From contig JAZOBN010000005.1 of NCBI GenBank assembly GCA_045595965.1, positions 32,216 to 96,215 of the forward strand: 64,000 nt of DNA, read 5' to 3'. Made by a program: the position numbers and the translations under genes. The notes under the pieces are model-generated. The model worked only from the letters and a program-made list of their open reading frames with translations. It had not been told where the DNA came from and made no database searches. This document shows positions 1-10,128 of the stretch, piece by piece (position 1 is the first letter of the stretch; every line of letters begins with the position of its first letter). This stretch comes from CAAGNP01 sp045595965. GTDB lineage: Bacteria; Bacteroidota; Bacteroidia; Bacteroidales; UBA932.

Positions 1-113
1 CTTTCTGTTGAGTGTGTACCGAAATCTTTAACTTCATATCCAAGTGAGTTAAGGTATTCGATAAGTGCCTTTTTAAGTTCGTAACCAGCATGGTCAGCAG
101 CAATTCCTAACAT
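1..113 (-). CDS. rpiB: Ribose-5-phosphate isomerase B, N-terminal part (cut by window edge)
   Basis: Only the first 37 or so codons are present; the rest lies left of the window. The visible start reads MLGIAADHAGYELK, followed by a stretch ending in GYEVKDFGTHS. This matches the RpiB/LacAB N-terminus, where the AxDHAG motif forms part of the active site. The family interconverts ribose-5-phosphate and ribulose-5-phosphate in the pentose phosphate pathway. The gene follows gltX by 23 bp on the same strand, so it is probably the last or near-last gene read from the division operon. Start ATG is at 113. Confidence 0.85.
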   Translation of the reverse strand, partial: MLGIAADHAGYELKKALIEYLNSLGYEVKDFGTHSTE

Positions 114-136
114 GATATTATTAAAATTAAATGTGA

Positions 137-1690
137 TTATAGTCTGTTCAATGCATTCTCAATACGGGTAGCGAATTCTTCGCGTCCTATCAGCCAGATG
201 ATGTCGGCCACACCGGGACCGTTGTTGACCCCTACAAGGGAGAGCCTTAGTGAATTCATCACCTTACCCATTGGCCACCCGTTGTCTACAATCAGCGAGT
301 GAAGTCCCCCTTCCAGGCTCTCTTTTGTGTAGGGTTCAAGTCCCATAACATAATCTTTTACTTTTGCCACCAATTGGGGAATCTCATCTTTCCAGAACTT
401 GTTAACTACAGCCTGATCATACTCTGTCGGTGCCTGGAAGAAGTAGTGTGTAAGGTTCCAGAAATCGGTGATGAAGTGGGCTCTGTTCTTCATTAGTCCG
501 CAAACTTTTGCAACGTATTCGGGTGAAGCCTCAATCCCTCTTGCAGCGAGATCTTTGCCAAATTCTGCAGCAAGATCTTCGTCTTTCATCATGCGAAGGT
601 ATTCGGCATTGAACCATTTTGCCTTTTCCGGATTGAATTTTGCTCCAGATTTTACTACCCTCTCCAGAGAGAATATATTGACAAGTTCATCAAGGGTAAA
701 GATCTCCTGTTCTGTTCCCGGATTCCAGCCAAGAAGGGCAAGAATATTGACAAAAGCCTCTGGGAGATATCCGTCTTCACGATACCCGCGAGAGATTTCA
801 CCTTCAGGTGAGACCCATTTCAGAGGGAATACTGGGAATCCGAGCCTGTCTCCATCGCGTTTGCTCAATTTTCCTTTTCCGTCAGGTTTCAGCAGAAGTG
901 ACAGATGGGCAAAATTGGGTTGTGTCTCCTGCCATCCGAATGCTTCATACAACATATAGTGCAAGGGGAGTGATGGAAGCCACTCTTCACCTCTGATTAC
1001 CTCAGTAATCTCCATAAGGTGGTCATCAACGATGTTTGCAAGGTGATATGTAGGGAGCTGATCTGCAGATTTCCATAAGACTTTATCGTCAAGGGTATTT
1101 GTATTCACTTCAATATCGCCGCGGATAAGGTCGTGCATCTTTACAACTCTGTTTTCTGGCATCTTGAAACGGATAGTCCATCCGGTTTCAGTCTCAATTC
1201 TCTTTTTCCACTCCTCCTGGGGTAGTGTAAGGGAGTTTTTCAACTCTCCCCGGGTAGCATAATTGTATGTGAAAGTCTCTTTTGCAGCCTCTTTGATTTT
1301 GCGTAGTTCTGCAAGTTCTTCAGCAGTGTCGAAAGCGTAGTATGCATACCCTTTCTCAACAAGTTCTTCTGCATATTTTCTGTATATGCTTCTCCTCTGT
1401 GATTGTCTGTAGGGGGCGTGAGGATGTTGTTGCGAAGGGGTATCAGGGATAGAACCGTCTGCATTTACACCTTCATCAGGGAAAATGCCGCACCATCTGA
1501 GGGACTCAATTATATATTGTTCTGCACCGGGGACAAATCTTTGGGAATCGGTGTCTTCAATTCTCAAGATAAAGTCACCGCCTCTCTGTTTGGCAAAGAG
1601 GTAGTTGTAAAGTGCTGTCCTGACTCCTCCCATATGCAAAGGGCCTGTAGGACTTGGTGCAAATCTTACTCTGGTTCTTCTTTCACTCAT
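137..1690 (-). CDS. gltX: Glutamyl-tRNA synthetase
   Basis: Class I aminoacyl-tRNA synthetase that charges tRNA-Glu in the cytoplasm. The 517-residue product opens with the family signature RFAPSPTGPLHMGG; residues 19-22 are the HIGH equivalent. The KMSKS equivalent is KLSKR at about residues 274-278. Length is typical of Bacteroidetes GltX. The start is one base from the ftsZ stop, so it is transcribed, and probably translated, together with the dcw cluster. Discriminating versus non-discriminating charging cannot be decided from the sequence alone. Confidence 0.97.
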   Translation of the reverse strand: MSERRTRVRFAPSPTGPLHMGGVRTALYNYLFAKQRGGDFILRIEDTDSQRFVPGAEQYIIESLRWCGIFPDEGVNADGSIPDTPSQQHPHAPYRQSQRRSIYRKYAEELVEKGYAYYAFDTAEELAELRKIKEAAKETFTYNYATRGELKNSLTLPQEEWKKRIETETGWTIRFKMPENRVVKMHDLIRGDIEVNTNTLDDKVLWKSADQLPTYHLANIVDDHLMEITEVIRGEEWLPSLPLHYMLYEAFGWQETQPNFAHLSLLLKPDGKGKLSKRDGDRLGFPVFPLKWVSPEGEISRGYREDGYLPEAFVNILALLGWNPGTEQEIFTLDELVNIFSLERVVKSGAKFNPEKAKWFNAEYLRMMKDEDLAAEFGKDLAARGIEASPEYVAKVCGLMKNRAHFITDFWNLTHYFFQAPTEYDQAVVNKFWKDEIPQLVAKVKDYVMGLEPYTKESLEGGLHSLIVDNGWPMGKVMNSLRLSLVGVNNGPGVADIIWLIGREEFATRIENALNRL

Positions 1691-1691
1691 A

Positions 1692-2930
1692 TTACTGTTC
1701 AGTTTGTTGTTTCTTTAATTCTTCTTCTTTTCTGCTGCGTCTCTCCAATGCAGTCTCATTTTCGAAATCGGTGATGTTCATTCCACTTTTATAGATTGTG
1801 GCGGTTCTGAAATCGAAAGGTGCTAATTTAATGGAAAGTTCGATATTATCAGCAGGAAGATTCTCTTTTTCGAAAATATTATCGGGGTCAAGGTCTATTT
1901 CTGAACCGAAATCTTTCTCTTTTGTAAAGGCAGCAGGTGGGGTGATATTGACGGTAATACCTGTAGCAACTACTGTTACCCTGATCTCTCCCGCCTTCAT
2001 CTTGTCATCAAAGGCAACGCCTCGCTTGAAGTTGAATGCATTTCCGGTGTATTCCCTTATATGGTTGAGAATCTCCTCCATTTCAGACATAAGAAGGGCA
2101 TTCTCCTTACTGCTGGTGATATTGACAAGGACATTCTTTGCAGATTTCATGCTGTAGTCTTTTAAGAGGGGAGAGGTGAATGCCTTTTCTACAGCATTCC
2201 TTGCCCTGTTTTCCCCTGTAGCGGCACCGGAACCCATGATTGCCATGCCACTATCCTTCATTATTCTCCTGACATCGGCAAGGTCAACATTTATATAACC
2301 TTTACCGGTTATGATCTCTGCGATACCCTTGATAGCGGTATTCAGTACCTCGTCTGCTTTTGGAAAGGCCTCAAGTACAGAGAGATTGCCATATATCTCG
2401 TAAAGTTTCTGGTTGTCTATAATCAGAAGTGAGTCTACATTCTTTTCTAGCTCTTTGATACCCTCATACGCCCTTCTCTGGAACTCCGCATCCTCATCTT
2501 TGAATGGCTGGGTGACGACACCGATTGTGAGGATCCCAAGTTCTTGCGATATCTTGGCAATGACAGGTGATGCACCGGTTCCTGTTCCACCACCCATACC
2601 GGCTGTGATGAATACCATCTTGGTGTTGTCATTCAATCTCCTTCTGATCTCATCTGAGTCATTTATGGCAAGATTTCGGGCAATTTCCGGATCAAAACCT
2701 GCCCCAAGACCCTCTCCAAGCTGGAGCTTCTCTGGAACTGGAGACTGCTCCAATGATTGATGGTCTGTATTACATATGAGGAAATCAACATCCTTAATAC
2801 CGTTGATGTACATCTGACTGACAGCGTTTACCCCACCGCCACCGACACCCACAACCTTAATCAAGTTCTTTTTGGGACGCCAACTGTCAGGAACAAAATT
2901 TATTTCTTCTATTTTTTCTTCTGCTTTCAT
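1692..2930 (-). CDS. ftsZ: Cell division GTPase FtsZ
   Basis: Tubulin-like GTPase that polymerises into the division ring. The 412-residue protein has the N-terminal nucleotide loop GVGGGGVNAV near residue 28 and the tubulin signature GGGTGTG near residues 113-119. The globular domain is followed by a charged C-terminal linker and a tail rich in Glu and Lys. It lies between ftsA (11-bp gap) and gltX (1-bp gap), the standard Bacteroidetes arrangement. Nothing unusual was seen. Confidence 0.98.
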   Translation of the reverse strand: MKAEEKIEEINFVPDSWRPKKNLIKVVGVGGGGVNAVSQMYINGIKDVDFLICNTDHQSLEQSPVPEKLQLGEGLGAGFDPEIARNLAINDSDEIRRRLNDNTKMVFITAGMGGGTGTGASPVIAKISQELGILTIGVVTQPFKDEDAEFQRRAYEGIKELEKNVDSLLIIDNQKLYEIYGNLSVLEAFPKADEVLNTAIKGIAEIITGKGYINVDLADVRRIMKDSGMAIMGSGAATGENRARNAVEKAFTSPLLKDYSMKSAKNVLVNITSSKENALLMSEMEEILNHIREYTGNAFNFKRGVAFDDKMKAGEIRVTVVATGITVNITPPAAFTKEKDFGSEIDLDPDNIFEKENLPADNIELSIKLAPFDFRTATIYKSGMNITDFENETALERRSRKEEELKKQQTEQ

Positions 2931-2941
2931 GTCTCTTAATT

Positions 2942-4330
2942 TTATGCCTCATCATCATCTGCTGAGTTGGCTGCGTTAAATATGCCGTCCATAGTATCTT
3001 TCAGTCTCTCTTTCAGACTCTTCTTTGGAGCTTTTGGCTGTGTTGGCCTTGAGGTTTTTGTCTTTGGCTTGTCAACAGGATTCTCTTCCACCTTGTTGCC
3101 GAAAAGGTCCCTGTTGAAAGGTTCCTCATCCTCATGCGCGTATGGTGTGATATTATCAAATTCCTCTTCGTCTTCCAGATAGTCGAAAGCTGAGAGGACC
3201 AGACCCACAGCTGTAGATGAACTTGCCTTGAATGCATCTTCACAAGAGGTGTTCATAATCACACTCTTGTCTGGTTGAGAAATCCTGACCTCCATTCCGG
3301 TAATGTGTTTGGCAAGGACTTGAAGGTGGTTGAGGTTAGAGGACCCCCCGGTTATCACAATCCCGGAGCGTAGTTTCTCCTTGAATCCCGACTCTTCAAT
3401 TTCATATGCAACTGTAGCGATTATTTCACTGATTCTTGCCTCAATCACAGATGCAAGGAGCTGGCAAGGTACCTGTTTGGATATACCACCATCTTTGCCA
3501 CTGATGTTGATCACTTTTGATTCCTGGGCATATTGGCTCAGACATGACCCATGCTGCTTTTTCAGAGCTTCTGCATCTTTGAAGGATACACCACATATTT
3601 GTCTTATATCCTCAGTTATGGAGTTGCCGCCAAATGGGATAACAGCTGTGTGGCGGATAATGTTGTCCTGGACTATGAGCAAGTCGGTGGTCCCCCCTCC
3701 GATATCAACAATTGCAACACCCAGCTCCATATCGTCTTTGCTTACCACAGCACGGGCTGATGCGATAGGTTCCAGGATAGCCCTCTTCACTTTGAGATCC
3801 TTGCGTGCCATTACTCCATAACTTGATTTTACAGCATTGGATCTTCCGACAAACAATCTGTAGAAGCCCTCGATATCCTTACCCTCCATCCCTGCAATAT
3901 CGGTGATGTACATATGTTCATCAACATTATAGTATTGGGGAATGACGTGCAGTACACGATCAAGATTGCTCACGCTGTAGTTGTACATCTCATTTGTCCA
4001 CGATGCTACCTCCGACTCCGATATGATCTCTTCAGGATTGAAACGCATCTTCTTGTTGTTTGCAGCGATACATTTGATTGATTGTCCTGCAACCCCTATA
4101 AATACCTCTTTGATGTCGAATTCATAATCTTCAATCTGGTTTCTGACATCGTTGATGGTAGGGGTGATAGCATCCAGTACTTTCTGGATGTTTATGACCT
4201 CGCCCCTCTTGATTCCATTGGAGGGGAATTCGCTGTAGCCGATGATCTTGATTCCACCGGCACTCTTTTCACCCACAATTGTGACTACTTTTGTGGTTCC
4301 TAAGTCAATTGCTGCTACGTAGTTGCTCAT
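2942..4330 (-). CDS. ftsA: Cell division protein FtsA
   Basis: Actin-like ATPase that tethers FtsZ to the inner membrane. The sequence starts MSNYVAAIDLGTTK, the phosphate-1 motif of the actin/Hsp70 fold; a second phosphate motif, VDIGGGTTD, lies near residue 200. The product is 462 residues and ends in a Lys/Pro-rich linker and a short helix that could be the membrane-targeting tail. A start 19 codons upstream is possible but would overlap ftsQ by about 50 bases and add non-conserved residues; the ATG at 4330 leaves a 4-bp gap after ftsQ and is preferred. Confidence 0.96.
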   Translation of the reverse strand: MSNYVAAIDLGTTKVVTIVGEKSAGGIKIIGYSEFPSNGIKRGEVINIQKVLDAITPTINDVRNQIEDYEFDIKEVFIGVAGQSIKCIAANNKKMRFNPEEIISESEVASWTNEMYNYSVSNLDRVLHVIPQYYNVDEHMYITDIAGMEGKDIEGFYRLFVGRSNAVKSSYGVMARKDLKVKRAILEPIASARAVVSKDDMELGVAIVDIGGGTTDLLIVQDNIIRHTAVIPFGGNSITEDIRQICGVSFKDAEALKKQHGSCLSQYAQESKVINISGKDGGISKQVPCQLLASVIEARISEIIATVAYEIEESGFKEKLRSGIVITGGSSNLNHLQVLAKHITGMEVRISQPDKSVIMNTSCEDAFKASSSTAVGLVLSAFDYLEDEEEFDNITPYAHEDEEPFNRDLFGNKVEENPVDKPKTKTSRPTQPKAPKKSLKERLKDTMDGIFNAANSADDDEA

Positions 4331-4334
4331 ATTG

Positions 4335-5141
4335 TTATTGTCCTTGCTTATATTCTTCTTTAAGTGTGCAGACAATCTGGTCTGCATATTTGAGATTTAT
4401 CTGGGAGTACCTGTCCCAACCTTTGTGGGGGATCACATTTTTGTAAAATGTGTGCAGTTTCTCAAATTTTCTTTCCATATCATCAAATCCTCCGAACAAG
4501 ATAGTCTGTTCTCCAACCCTCATATATAAGGCTATATCTTTATTTGGAAGAATATGTATCTGTTGAACCTGTGAACTCCAGAATTCGGATCTTTCGAGAT
4601 AATTACCGAATTCCAATACAGATCTTAGCCATTTCTCCTCTTCAAATGTTACATTTCCCCTCTGTCCCGTTTTGACTGAGATGGGGATATTGCCTGTCAC
4701 TATGGGGACATAGGAGGTGAAAGTTTTCTCCAGAGGGAAGAGGTAACACTCTTTATCAACATAGAATCCCCCCTCAGCGTTCTGTATTCGCAATAGTGGC
4801 TTTCTCTGTGTGATTCTCACATTCATGATCCCATCCCTTCCCAGAGAGATATCACTTATCCTGATGGCACTTCTCTCCTCAAGAAGTTTCTCAAGATCAT
4901 ATAATGAGATATCATCTATAGCCATGCCGATGGGGGAGTTTTCAGACGAGGTGAGTATAGATTTTACCTCATCCTTGCTCACAAAACGGTTAATGGTACT
5001 ATCCAGCACCTCCACCTCTATCTTGTTGCATAGGACCGAATCCCTCTCTTTCTCTTTAAGAATGTAGGAGAATGCAAAATAGAGGACAAATAGTGCAGTG
5101 ACGATAGTTATTCCGAAATATGTGAGTATCTTTCTTAGCAT
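4335..5141 (-). CDS. ftsQ: Cell division protein FtsQ/DivIB
   Basis: Single-pass inner-membrane divisome protein linking early and late division proteins. The 268-residue product has a short cytoplasmic start, one membrane helix at about residues 8-29, then a periplasmic region consistent with POTRA and FtsQ domains. Sequence conservation in this family is low, so the call rests on the helix, the length and the position between murC and ftsA. Its ATG overlaps the murC stop in a TGATG arrangement. Confidence 0.9.
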   Translation of the reverse strand: MLRKILTYFGITIVTALFVLYFAFSYILKEKERDSVLCNKIEVEVLDSTINRFVSKDEVKSILTSSENSPIGMAIDDISLYDLEKLLEERSAIRISDISLGRDGIMNVRITQRKPLLRIQNAEGGFYVDKECYLFPLEKTFTSYVPIVTGNIPISVKTGQRGNVTFEEEKWLRSVLEFGNYLERSEFWSSQVQQIHILPNKDIALYMRVGEQTILFGGFDDMERKFEKLHTFYKNVIPHKGWDRYSQINLKYADQIVCTLKEEYKQGQ

Positions 5142-6487
5142 CAGTTGTATTTTTCTTTTAATAAATCGGTAATAGGTGTGACAAAACGGTCAATATCTCC
5201 AGCACCCAGAGTGATGAGTATTTCGATATCCCTGTTTTTTATCTCCTCCAGAAGTTCCTCTTTGGAGATAATCTTTTTGTCCCGGATGGTCACAAGATCG
5301 AATATCATCTCTGCATTTACCCCCTCAATAGGGAGTTCTCTTGCAGGATAGATAGGGAGGAGGATGAGGGAGTCAAGGGCACTCAGGCTTTGTGCAAACT
5401 CTCTGTGGAAATCTCTGGTTCTGGTAAAGAGGTGTGGCTGAAATATGCCGCACAACCTTTTTCCGGGGAATATTTCCCTGATCGAGCTGATTGCAGCAGA
5501 TATCTCATTGGGATGGTGTGCATAATCGTCGATGTATGAGCATACAGGGGTATTGAAATGGATATCAAACCTCCTTTCGACACCGGCAAATGTAGCAAGT
5601 CCCTTCTTGACCAGATCAATAGTGGTGCCGTGCAGCAAGGCAACAGCTGCCGCAGCAATACCATTCTCCACATTTACCCATCCTGGAATACCTACAGTAC
5701 AGTTCTCATATTCGCCATACGGTGTGCATAGGGTAAAATGGGAGTAACCGCATTCATCGACGGTGATATCTTTTGCATAAAAATCTGCTGGGGTATCGTA
5801 CGAGTAGGTATATACTTTGGCATGTGTATCAAACTCAATATCAATTCCCTTCTTGACAATCAGGAATTTTTTGACATGAGAGGCAAATTCTCTGAATGCC
5901 CCTTTTACACTTTCATGGTCAGAGTAAATGTCAAGGTGATCGGCGTCTGTAGAGGTGATTACTGCGATGTCGGGGAAGAGCTGTAGGAATGAACGGTCAA
6001 ACTCATCAGCCTCAGCAACAAGTATATTCTTCTTGCTGAGTATCAGGTTTGAATGGTAGTTTTTGGAAATACCGCCCAGGAATGCATTGCAACCCTCTCC
6101 TGAATGTGTCAGGAGGTGTGCAAGAAGGGTGCTTGTTGTAGTCTTGCCATGTGTTCCTGAAATTGCAAGACACTCCTGATTTGCTGCGATTTCACCTAAT
6201 GCTCTTGACCTCTTGACCACCTTGTACCCCTTCTCGAATACAAATACCAGCTCCTTCATATCTTTTGGAATAGCCGGGGTGTAGATGACAAGTGTCTCTT
6301 CAATCTCGGTGGGTACAAGATCACACCTCTCCTCATAGTGGATTGAGATCCCCTCCTGCTCAAGGGCAGCGGTCAGTTTGCTTGGGGTGCGGTCATAACC
6401 CGAAACGGAGTATCCTGCATGGTGATAATACCTTGCAATGGCACTCATTCCTATTCCACCGATCCCTATAAAATATACATTCTTCAT
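5141..6487 (-). CDS. murC: UDP-N-acetylmuramate--L-alanine ligase MurC
   Basis: Adds L-alanine to UDP-MurNAc, the first peptide step of peptidoglycan precursor synthesis. The 448-residue protein has the N-terminal nucleotide fold GIGGIGMSAIA, and the Mur-ligase ATP loop GTHGKTTTS at residues 111-119, in which THG is characteristic of MurC. The central DDYAHHPNEI motif is also typical of this enzyme. It lies 2 bp after murG and overlaps ftsQ by one base. Confidence 0.98.
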   Translation of the reverse strand: MKNVYFIGIGGIGMSAIARYYHHAGYSVSGYDRTPSKLTAALEQEGISIHYEERCDLVPTEIEETLVIYTPAIPKDMKELVFVFEKGYKVVKRSRALGEIAANQECLAISGTHGKTTTSTLLAHLLTHSGEGCNAFLGGISKNYHSNLILSKKNILVAEADEFDRSFLQLFPDIAVITSTDADHLDIYSDHESVKGAFREFASHVKKFLIVKKGIDIEFDTHAKVYTYSYDTPADFYAKDITVDECGYSHFTLCTPYGEYENCTVGIPGWVNVENGIAAAAVALLHGTTIDLVKKGLATFAGVERRFDIHFNTPVCSYIDDYAHHPNEISAAISSIREIFPGKRLCGIFQPHLFTRTRDFHREFAQSLSALDSLILLPIYPARELPIEGVNAEMIFDLVTIRDKKIISKEELLEEIKNRDIEILITLGAGDIDRFVTPITDLLKEKYN

Positions 6488-6489
6488 CT

Positions 6490-7620
6490 TTAAGCCAGTT
6501 TCAATACTTCTTCGGCAATATCGCTTGATGCGTCAGGCTTTGCCAATTTCAATATATTTTTTTCAAGTTGGTCTATCTTCTCTTTGTTGAAAACAAGTTT
6601 TGCCACCTCATCCATAAGGGTGTTTTCAGCTTCAGAATCTTTGATCAGAATTGCAGCCCCTTCATTGACAAGGGCCATGGCATTGTGTGTCTGGTGATCT
6701 TCTGCAACTACAGGTGAGGGGACAAAAACGGAGGCTTTCCCCACTGCACACAGTTCGGAGATTGTCCCAGCACCTGCTCTGGATACGATCAGATCGCATG
6801 CTGCATAGGCGAGGTCCATTCTGGAGATAAAATCGCAGTTATGGACATTTCTCCAAACTCTTGAATTCTCCTTAATCTTGGCATCAGCGAGAGATTCAAA
6901 GAAGGTGTTAATCCCTTGTGCGTACCCTTTTCCACTTTGCCATATTACCTGGAATCTACCTTCGCCAGCACCTTCAGAACACCACTTTTTCATGGTCCTG
7001 TTGAATGTTCCACAGCCTAAACTTCCCCCCACGACAAGTACTGTCGGGAGATTTTTCTCAAGGCCGAAATATCGTATTGCCTCCTCTTTCTGTTCGGGGG
7101 TAGGGGGGCACATCTCTTTTCTGATAGGGTTCCCTGTGAGAATGATCCTATCTTTTGGGAAGAATCTCTCCATTGAGCTATATGCTGTACAGATCCGTTT
7201 TGCCCTTTTGGAGAGGATCTTATTGGTAAGACCGGCGTATGAATTCTGCTCTTGCAGCAATGTGGGTATCCCCATAGAGGAAGCACACCATAGTAGGGGG
7301 GCACTAGCATAGCCTCCAACACCGACAGCTACATCTGGTTTGAACTCCCTGATTATCTTTTTTGCCATCCTCAGGCTCTTTATCACCTTGAATGGAAGGG
7401 CAAGATTGGAGATTGAGAGGGATCTCTTCAATCCGGCAACAGGCAACCCCTTTATGGGATAGCCTGCAGCAGGAACTCTCTCCATTTCCATTTTGCCGAT
7501 AGCTCCTACAAAAAGTATCTCGATTGTCGGATCTTTCTCTTTCAGCGCATTTGCTATGGAGATGGCGGGGAAGATATGTCCCCCTGTGCCACCACCGCTT
7601 ATGATAATTCTCTTACCCAT
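6490..7620 (-). CDS. murG: UDP-GlcNAc--undecaprenyl-PP-MurNAc-pentapeptide GlcNAc transferase MurG
   Basis: GT28 glycosyltransferase that converts lipid I to lipid II on the inner face of the membrane. The glycine-rich loop GGGTGGH is at residues 9-15, and the downstream LLQEQNSYAG and SRAGAGTISE segments match the acceptor and UDP-GlcNAc binding parts of the family. At 376 residues it has the usual length. It overlaps the ftsW 3' end by 8 bases and precedes murC by 2 bases. Confidence 0.97.
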   Translation of the reverse strand: MGKRIIISGGGTGGHIFPAISIANALKEKDPTIEILFVGAIGKMEMERVPAAGYPIKGLPVAGLKRSLSISNLALPFKVIKSLRMAKKIIREFKPDVAVGVGGYASAPLLWCASSMGIPTLLQEQNSYAGLTNKILSKRAKRICTAYSSMERFFPKDRIILTGNPIRKEMCPPTPEQKEEAIRYFGLEKNLPTVLVVGGSLGCGTFNRTMKKWCSEGAGEGRFQVIWQSGKGYAQGINTFFESLADAKIKENSRVWRNVHNCDFISRMDLAYAACDLIVSRAGAGTISELCAVGKASVFVPSPVVAEDHQTHNAMALVNEGAAILIKDSEAENTLMDEVAKLVFNKEKIDQLEKNILKLAKPDASSDIAEEVLKLA

Positions 7621-8794
7621 TTTTCACTTTTTCTTTACCTTGTTCTTCCAATTTGACTTCAATTGTTCTGTTGACCGCAAGGATGATTCCAAAGGCAGAA
7701 CTTATAATCATCAGTGAGGTCCCTCCCAGACTGACAAGTGGCAACGTCTGCCCGGTAACCGGAAGGAGCCCGACATTTACCATAATATGTATAATAGCCT
7801 GGAGGAATATCAAAAATCCGAACCCAAGCACCATCGTGGAGGTGAAGATGCGTGAGCACATCCGGGCTATCGTTATACATCTGGAGAAAAACCAGAAATA
7901 GAGGAACAGCACAATGAGTCCCCCCGCCAGACCGAACTCTTCAATGATTATAGCATATATAAAGTCCGAGTAGGGGTGGGGCAATGTGTCTTTTTTCAGA
8001 CTGTTACCGGGGCCTCTTCCGCCAAAACGGCCCAGTTGGATAGCCTCTATCGCCTGTTCACTCTGATATGTCTTGTCTTTGTACTCTTTTATCTCTTCAG
8101 GAGTCATCTCCTTGTCATCACCGAAGAATCTCTCAATACGTCCCCACATCGTATCGATACGTGGAAACTTGATAGGGGTAGTGTAGTGCAGGAGGATAAT
8201 CAGTCCGAGCATACCGATGGCAATACCTATTGTGTACCAGATAAATCTCCATTTGATACCAGCACAAACCAGCATTACAAAGGCTGTAAGGACGATAATC
8301 ACTGTAGCTGAGACACTCCCGTATATGCACAATACGCACAAGATGCCAAGTGGCAGCATAACTTTGAGTGCGTAGGATTTGAATGTACTCAGGTCAAACC
8401 GTTCAAGAGCGTAGGCTATGTACATAACCACCGAGATTTTGGCAAGTTCGGATGGCTGGAACGATACTCCCGCTATGTTTATCCATCTTGAGGCACTGTT
8501 GAGGATAGTCCCTGCGAAGACTACATATAACATCAATGCTATAGAGACAATCATGGCAATGGGGGCGATCCTTGTATAGTGCCTCAGATTGATACTATAG
8601 CATCCAAGCACCACAAGAAAGCCACCGATAACGAATGACATCTGTTTGAAAAGGAGAGCAAATGTGGATTTGCCCTTGGCAAAAGCGAGGGAACTTGATG
8701 CCGAATAGACAGCAAGTATAGATACTATGGCCAACAGAAGTACTATAAGCCATATTACCTGATCACCCCGAAGTTTTCCAAACAGTTTTTTCAT
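7613..8794 (-). CDS. ftsW: SEDS peptidoglycan glycosyltransferase FtsW
   Basis: Polytopic membrane polymerase of septal peptidoglycan, working with the class B PBP encoded upstream. The 393-residue product has about ten hydrophobic helices, and the conserved C-terminal SEDS segment reads PLVSLGGTSL. FtsW rather than RodA is chosen because the gene sits between murD and murG in the dcw cluster. A TGA/ATG overlap links it to murD (4 bases), and 8 bases overlap murG. Confidence 0.95.
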   Translation of the reverse strand: MKKLFGKLRGDQVIWLIVLLLAIVSILAVYSASSSLAFAKGKSTFALLFKQMSFVIGGFLVVLGCYSINLRHYTRIAPIAMIVSIALMLYVVFAGTILNSASRWINIAGVSFQPSELAKISVVMYIAYALERFDLSTFKSYALKVMLPLGILCVLCIYGSVSATVIIVLTAFVMLVCAGIKWRFIWYTIGIAIGMLGLIILLHYTTPIKFPRIDTMWGRIERFFGDDKEMTPEEIKEYKDKTYQSEQAIEAIQLGRFGGRGPGNSLKKDTLPHPYSDFIYAIIIEEFGLAGGLIVLFLYFWFFSRCITIARMCSRIFTSTMVLGFGFLIFLQAIIHIMVNVGLLPVTGQTLPLVSLGGTSLMIISSAFGIILAVNRTIEVKLEEQGKEKVKNG

Positions 8795-10125
8795 AGTTCT
8801 CTTACAGCGTTTTTGAATTGTTTGCCTCTGTCTTCATAACTTTTGAAAAGGTCAAAACTTGCACAACAAGGTGAGAGTAGAACTACATCACCTGGAGAGG
8901 CAAGTTCGTACGCCTTCATGACAGCCTCTTTTGCAGAAGATGCATCTGTAATTGTTGCAATTTTGTCTTCAAAGCATGCGTGCAGTTTACGGTTGTCCAC
9001 ACCAAGACAGACAAGAGCCTTAACCTTTTCCTTTACCAGATCGTAAAGTGGCTCATAGTCATTCCCTTTATCTTTCCCCCCTGCAATCCATACTACCGGT
9101 CTCTCCATGCTCTCAAGGGCATACCAGGTGGAATTGACATTTGTCGCTTTGGAGTCATTTATATAGAGGACATCTTTGATGCTCAATACCTTTTCAAGTC
9201 TGTGCTCCACCGCCTTGAAAGAGGTAAGGCTCTCCCTGATTACCTCGTTGGTGATGTTCATGATCTTACCTGTGATGGCGGCAGCAAGTGAGTTGTATAT
9301 GTTGTGTTTGCCTGGTAGTGACAGATCTGTGAGGGGCATTGTATATTGATCATGGTTGTATTTCACTACCATGTTGCCGTTGTCGATGTATGCACCCTGT
9401 TCCACCTTCTCCTTTTGGGTAATAGGGAACATCTTCGCCCTTGTGACTACCTGACTCAAGTGTCCTACGGTGATGTCGTCATCCTGACAGAAGATAAAGC
9501 AGTCATTCTGTGACATGTTGCGGGTGATGCGGAATTTGGCTTTCACATAGTTCTCCATCTTGTTGTCATATCTGTCAAGATGGTCTGGTGTTATATTCAG
9601 AAGGATAGCGATGTCGGCCTTGAAATCGTACATTCCGTCGAGCTGGAAACTGCTCAATTCGAGGACATAGATGTCATAGTCGCAAGTGGCTACCTGATAT
9701 GCGTAACTGTCTCCGATATTTCCACCTAAGCCTACATTGAGACCTGCATTCTTCAAAAGATAGTAGATGATGGAGGTAGTGGTTGTCTTACCATTGCTCC
9801 CTGTAATGCATATTTTCTTGGCACGGTCATATCTCCCTCCAAATTCTATCTCCGAAATAACAGGGATACCAGCATTCAGGATAGACTGGATAACAGGAAT
9901 TGTGTCGGGGATTCCCGGGCTTTTGACCACCTCATCAGCATCAAGAATTCGGGACATGGTGTGTCCACCCTCTTCATAGGGGATACCGTATTTTGCAAGG
10001 GTCTCTTTCCCTTTCTCAGCTATTGTGCTGTTGTCTGAAAGGAATGTGTGATGACCTTTAACTTTTGCGAGGACTGCAGCTCCGATGCCGCTTTCTCCCC
10101 CCCCTAAAACCACTATTCTGCTCAT
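8791..10125 (-). CDS. murD: UDP-N-acetylmuramoyl-L-alanine--D-glutamate ligase MurD
   Basis: Adds D-glutamate to UDP-MurNAc-L-Ala. The 444-residue protein shows the Mur-ligase ATP loop GSNGKTTT at residues 109-116, the NDSKATN segment and the C-terminal LLSPCCASFD motif, which is typical of MurD. It overlaps ftsW by 4 bases and is separated from mraY by 3 bases, consistent with translational coupling in the dcw operon. Confidence 0.98.
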   Translation of the reverse strand: MSRIVVLGGGESGIGAAVLAKVKGHHTFLSDNSTIAEKGKETLAKYGIPYEEGGHTMSRILDADEVVKSPGIPDTIPVIQSILNAGIPVISEIEFGGRYDRAKKICITGSNGKTTTTSIIYYLLKNAGLNVGLGGNIGDSYAYQVATCDYDIYVLELSSFQLDGMYDFKADIAILLNITPDHLDRYDNKMENYVKAKFRITRNMSQNDCFIFCQDDDITVGHLSQVVTRAKMFPITQKEKVEQGAYIDNGNMVVKYNHDQYTMPLTDLSLPGKHNIYNSLAAAITGKIMNITNEVIRESLTSFKAVEHRLEKVLSIKDVLYINDSKATNVNSTWYALESMERPVVWIAGGKDKGNDYEPLYDLVKEKVKALVCLGVDNRKLHACFEDKIATITDASSAKEAVMKAYELASPGDVVLLSPCCASFDLFKSYEDRGKQFKNAVREL

Positions 10126-10128
10126 TTT

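Noticed and set aside
4331..4387. Longer FtsA start 19 codons upstream
   Set aside because: It would overlap ftsQ and add a basic, non-conserved stretch; the actin-fold motif begins right after the ATG at 4330.
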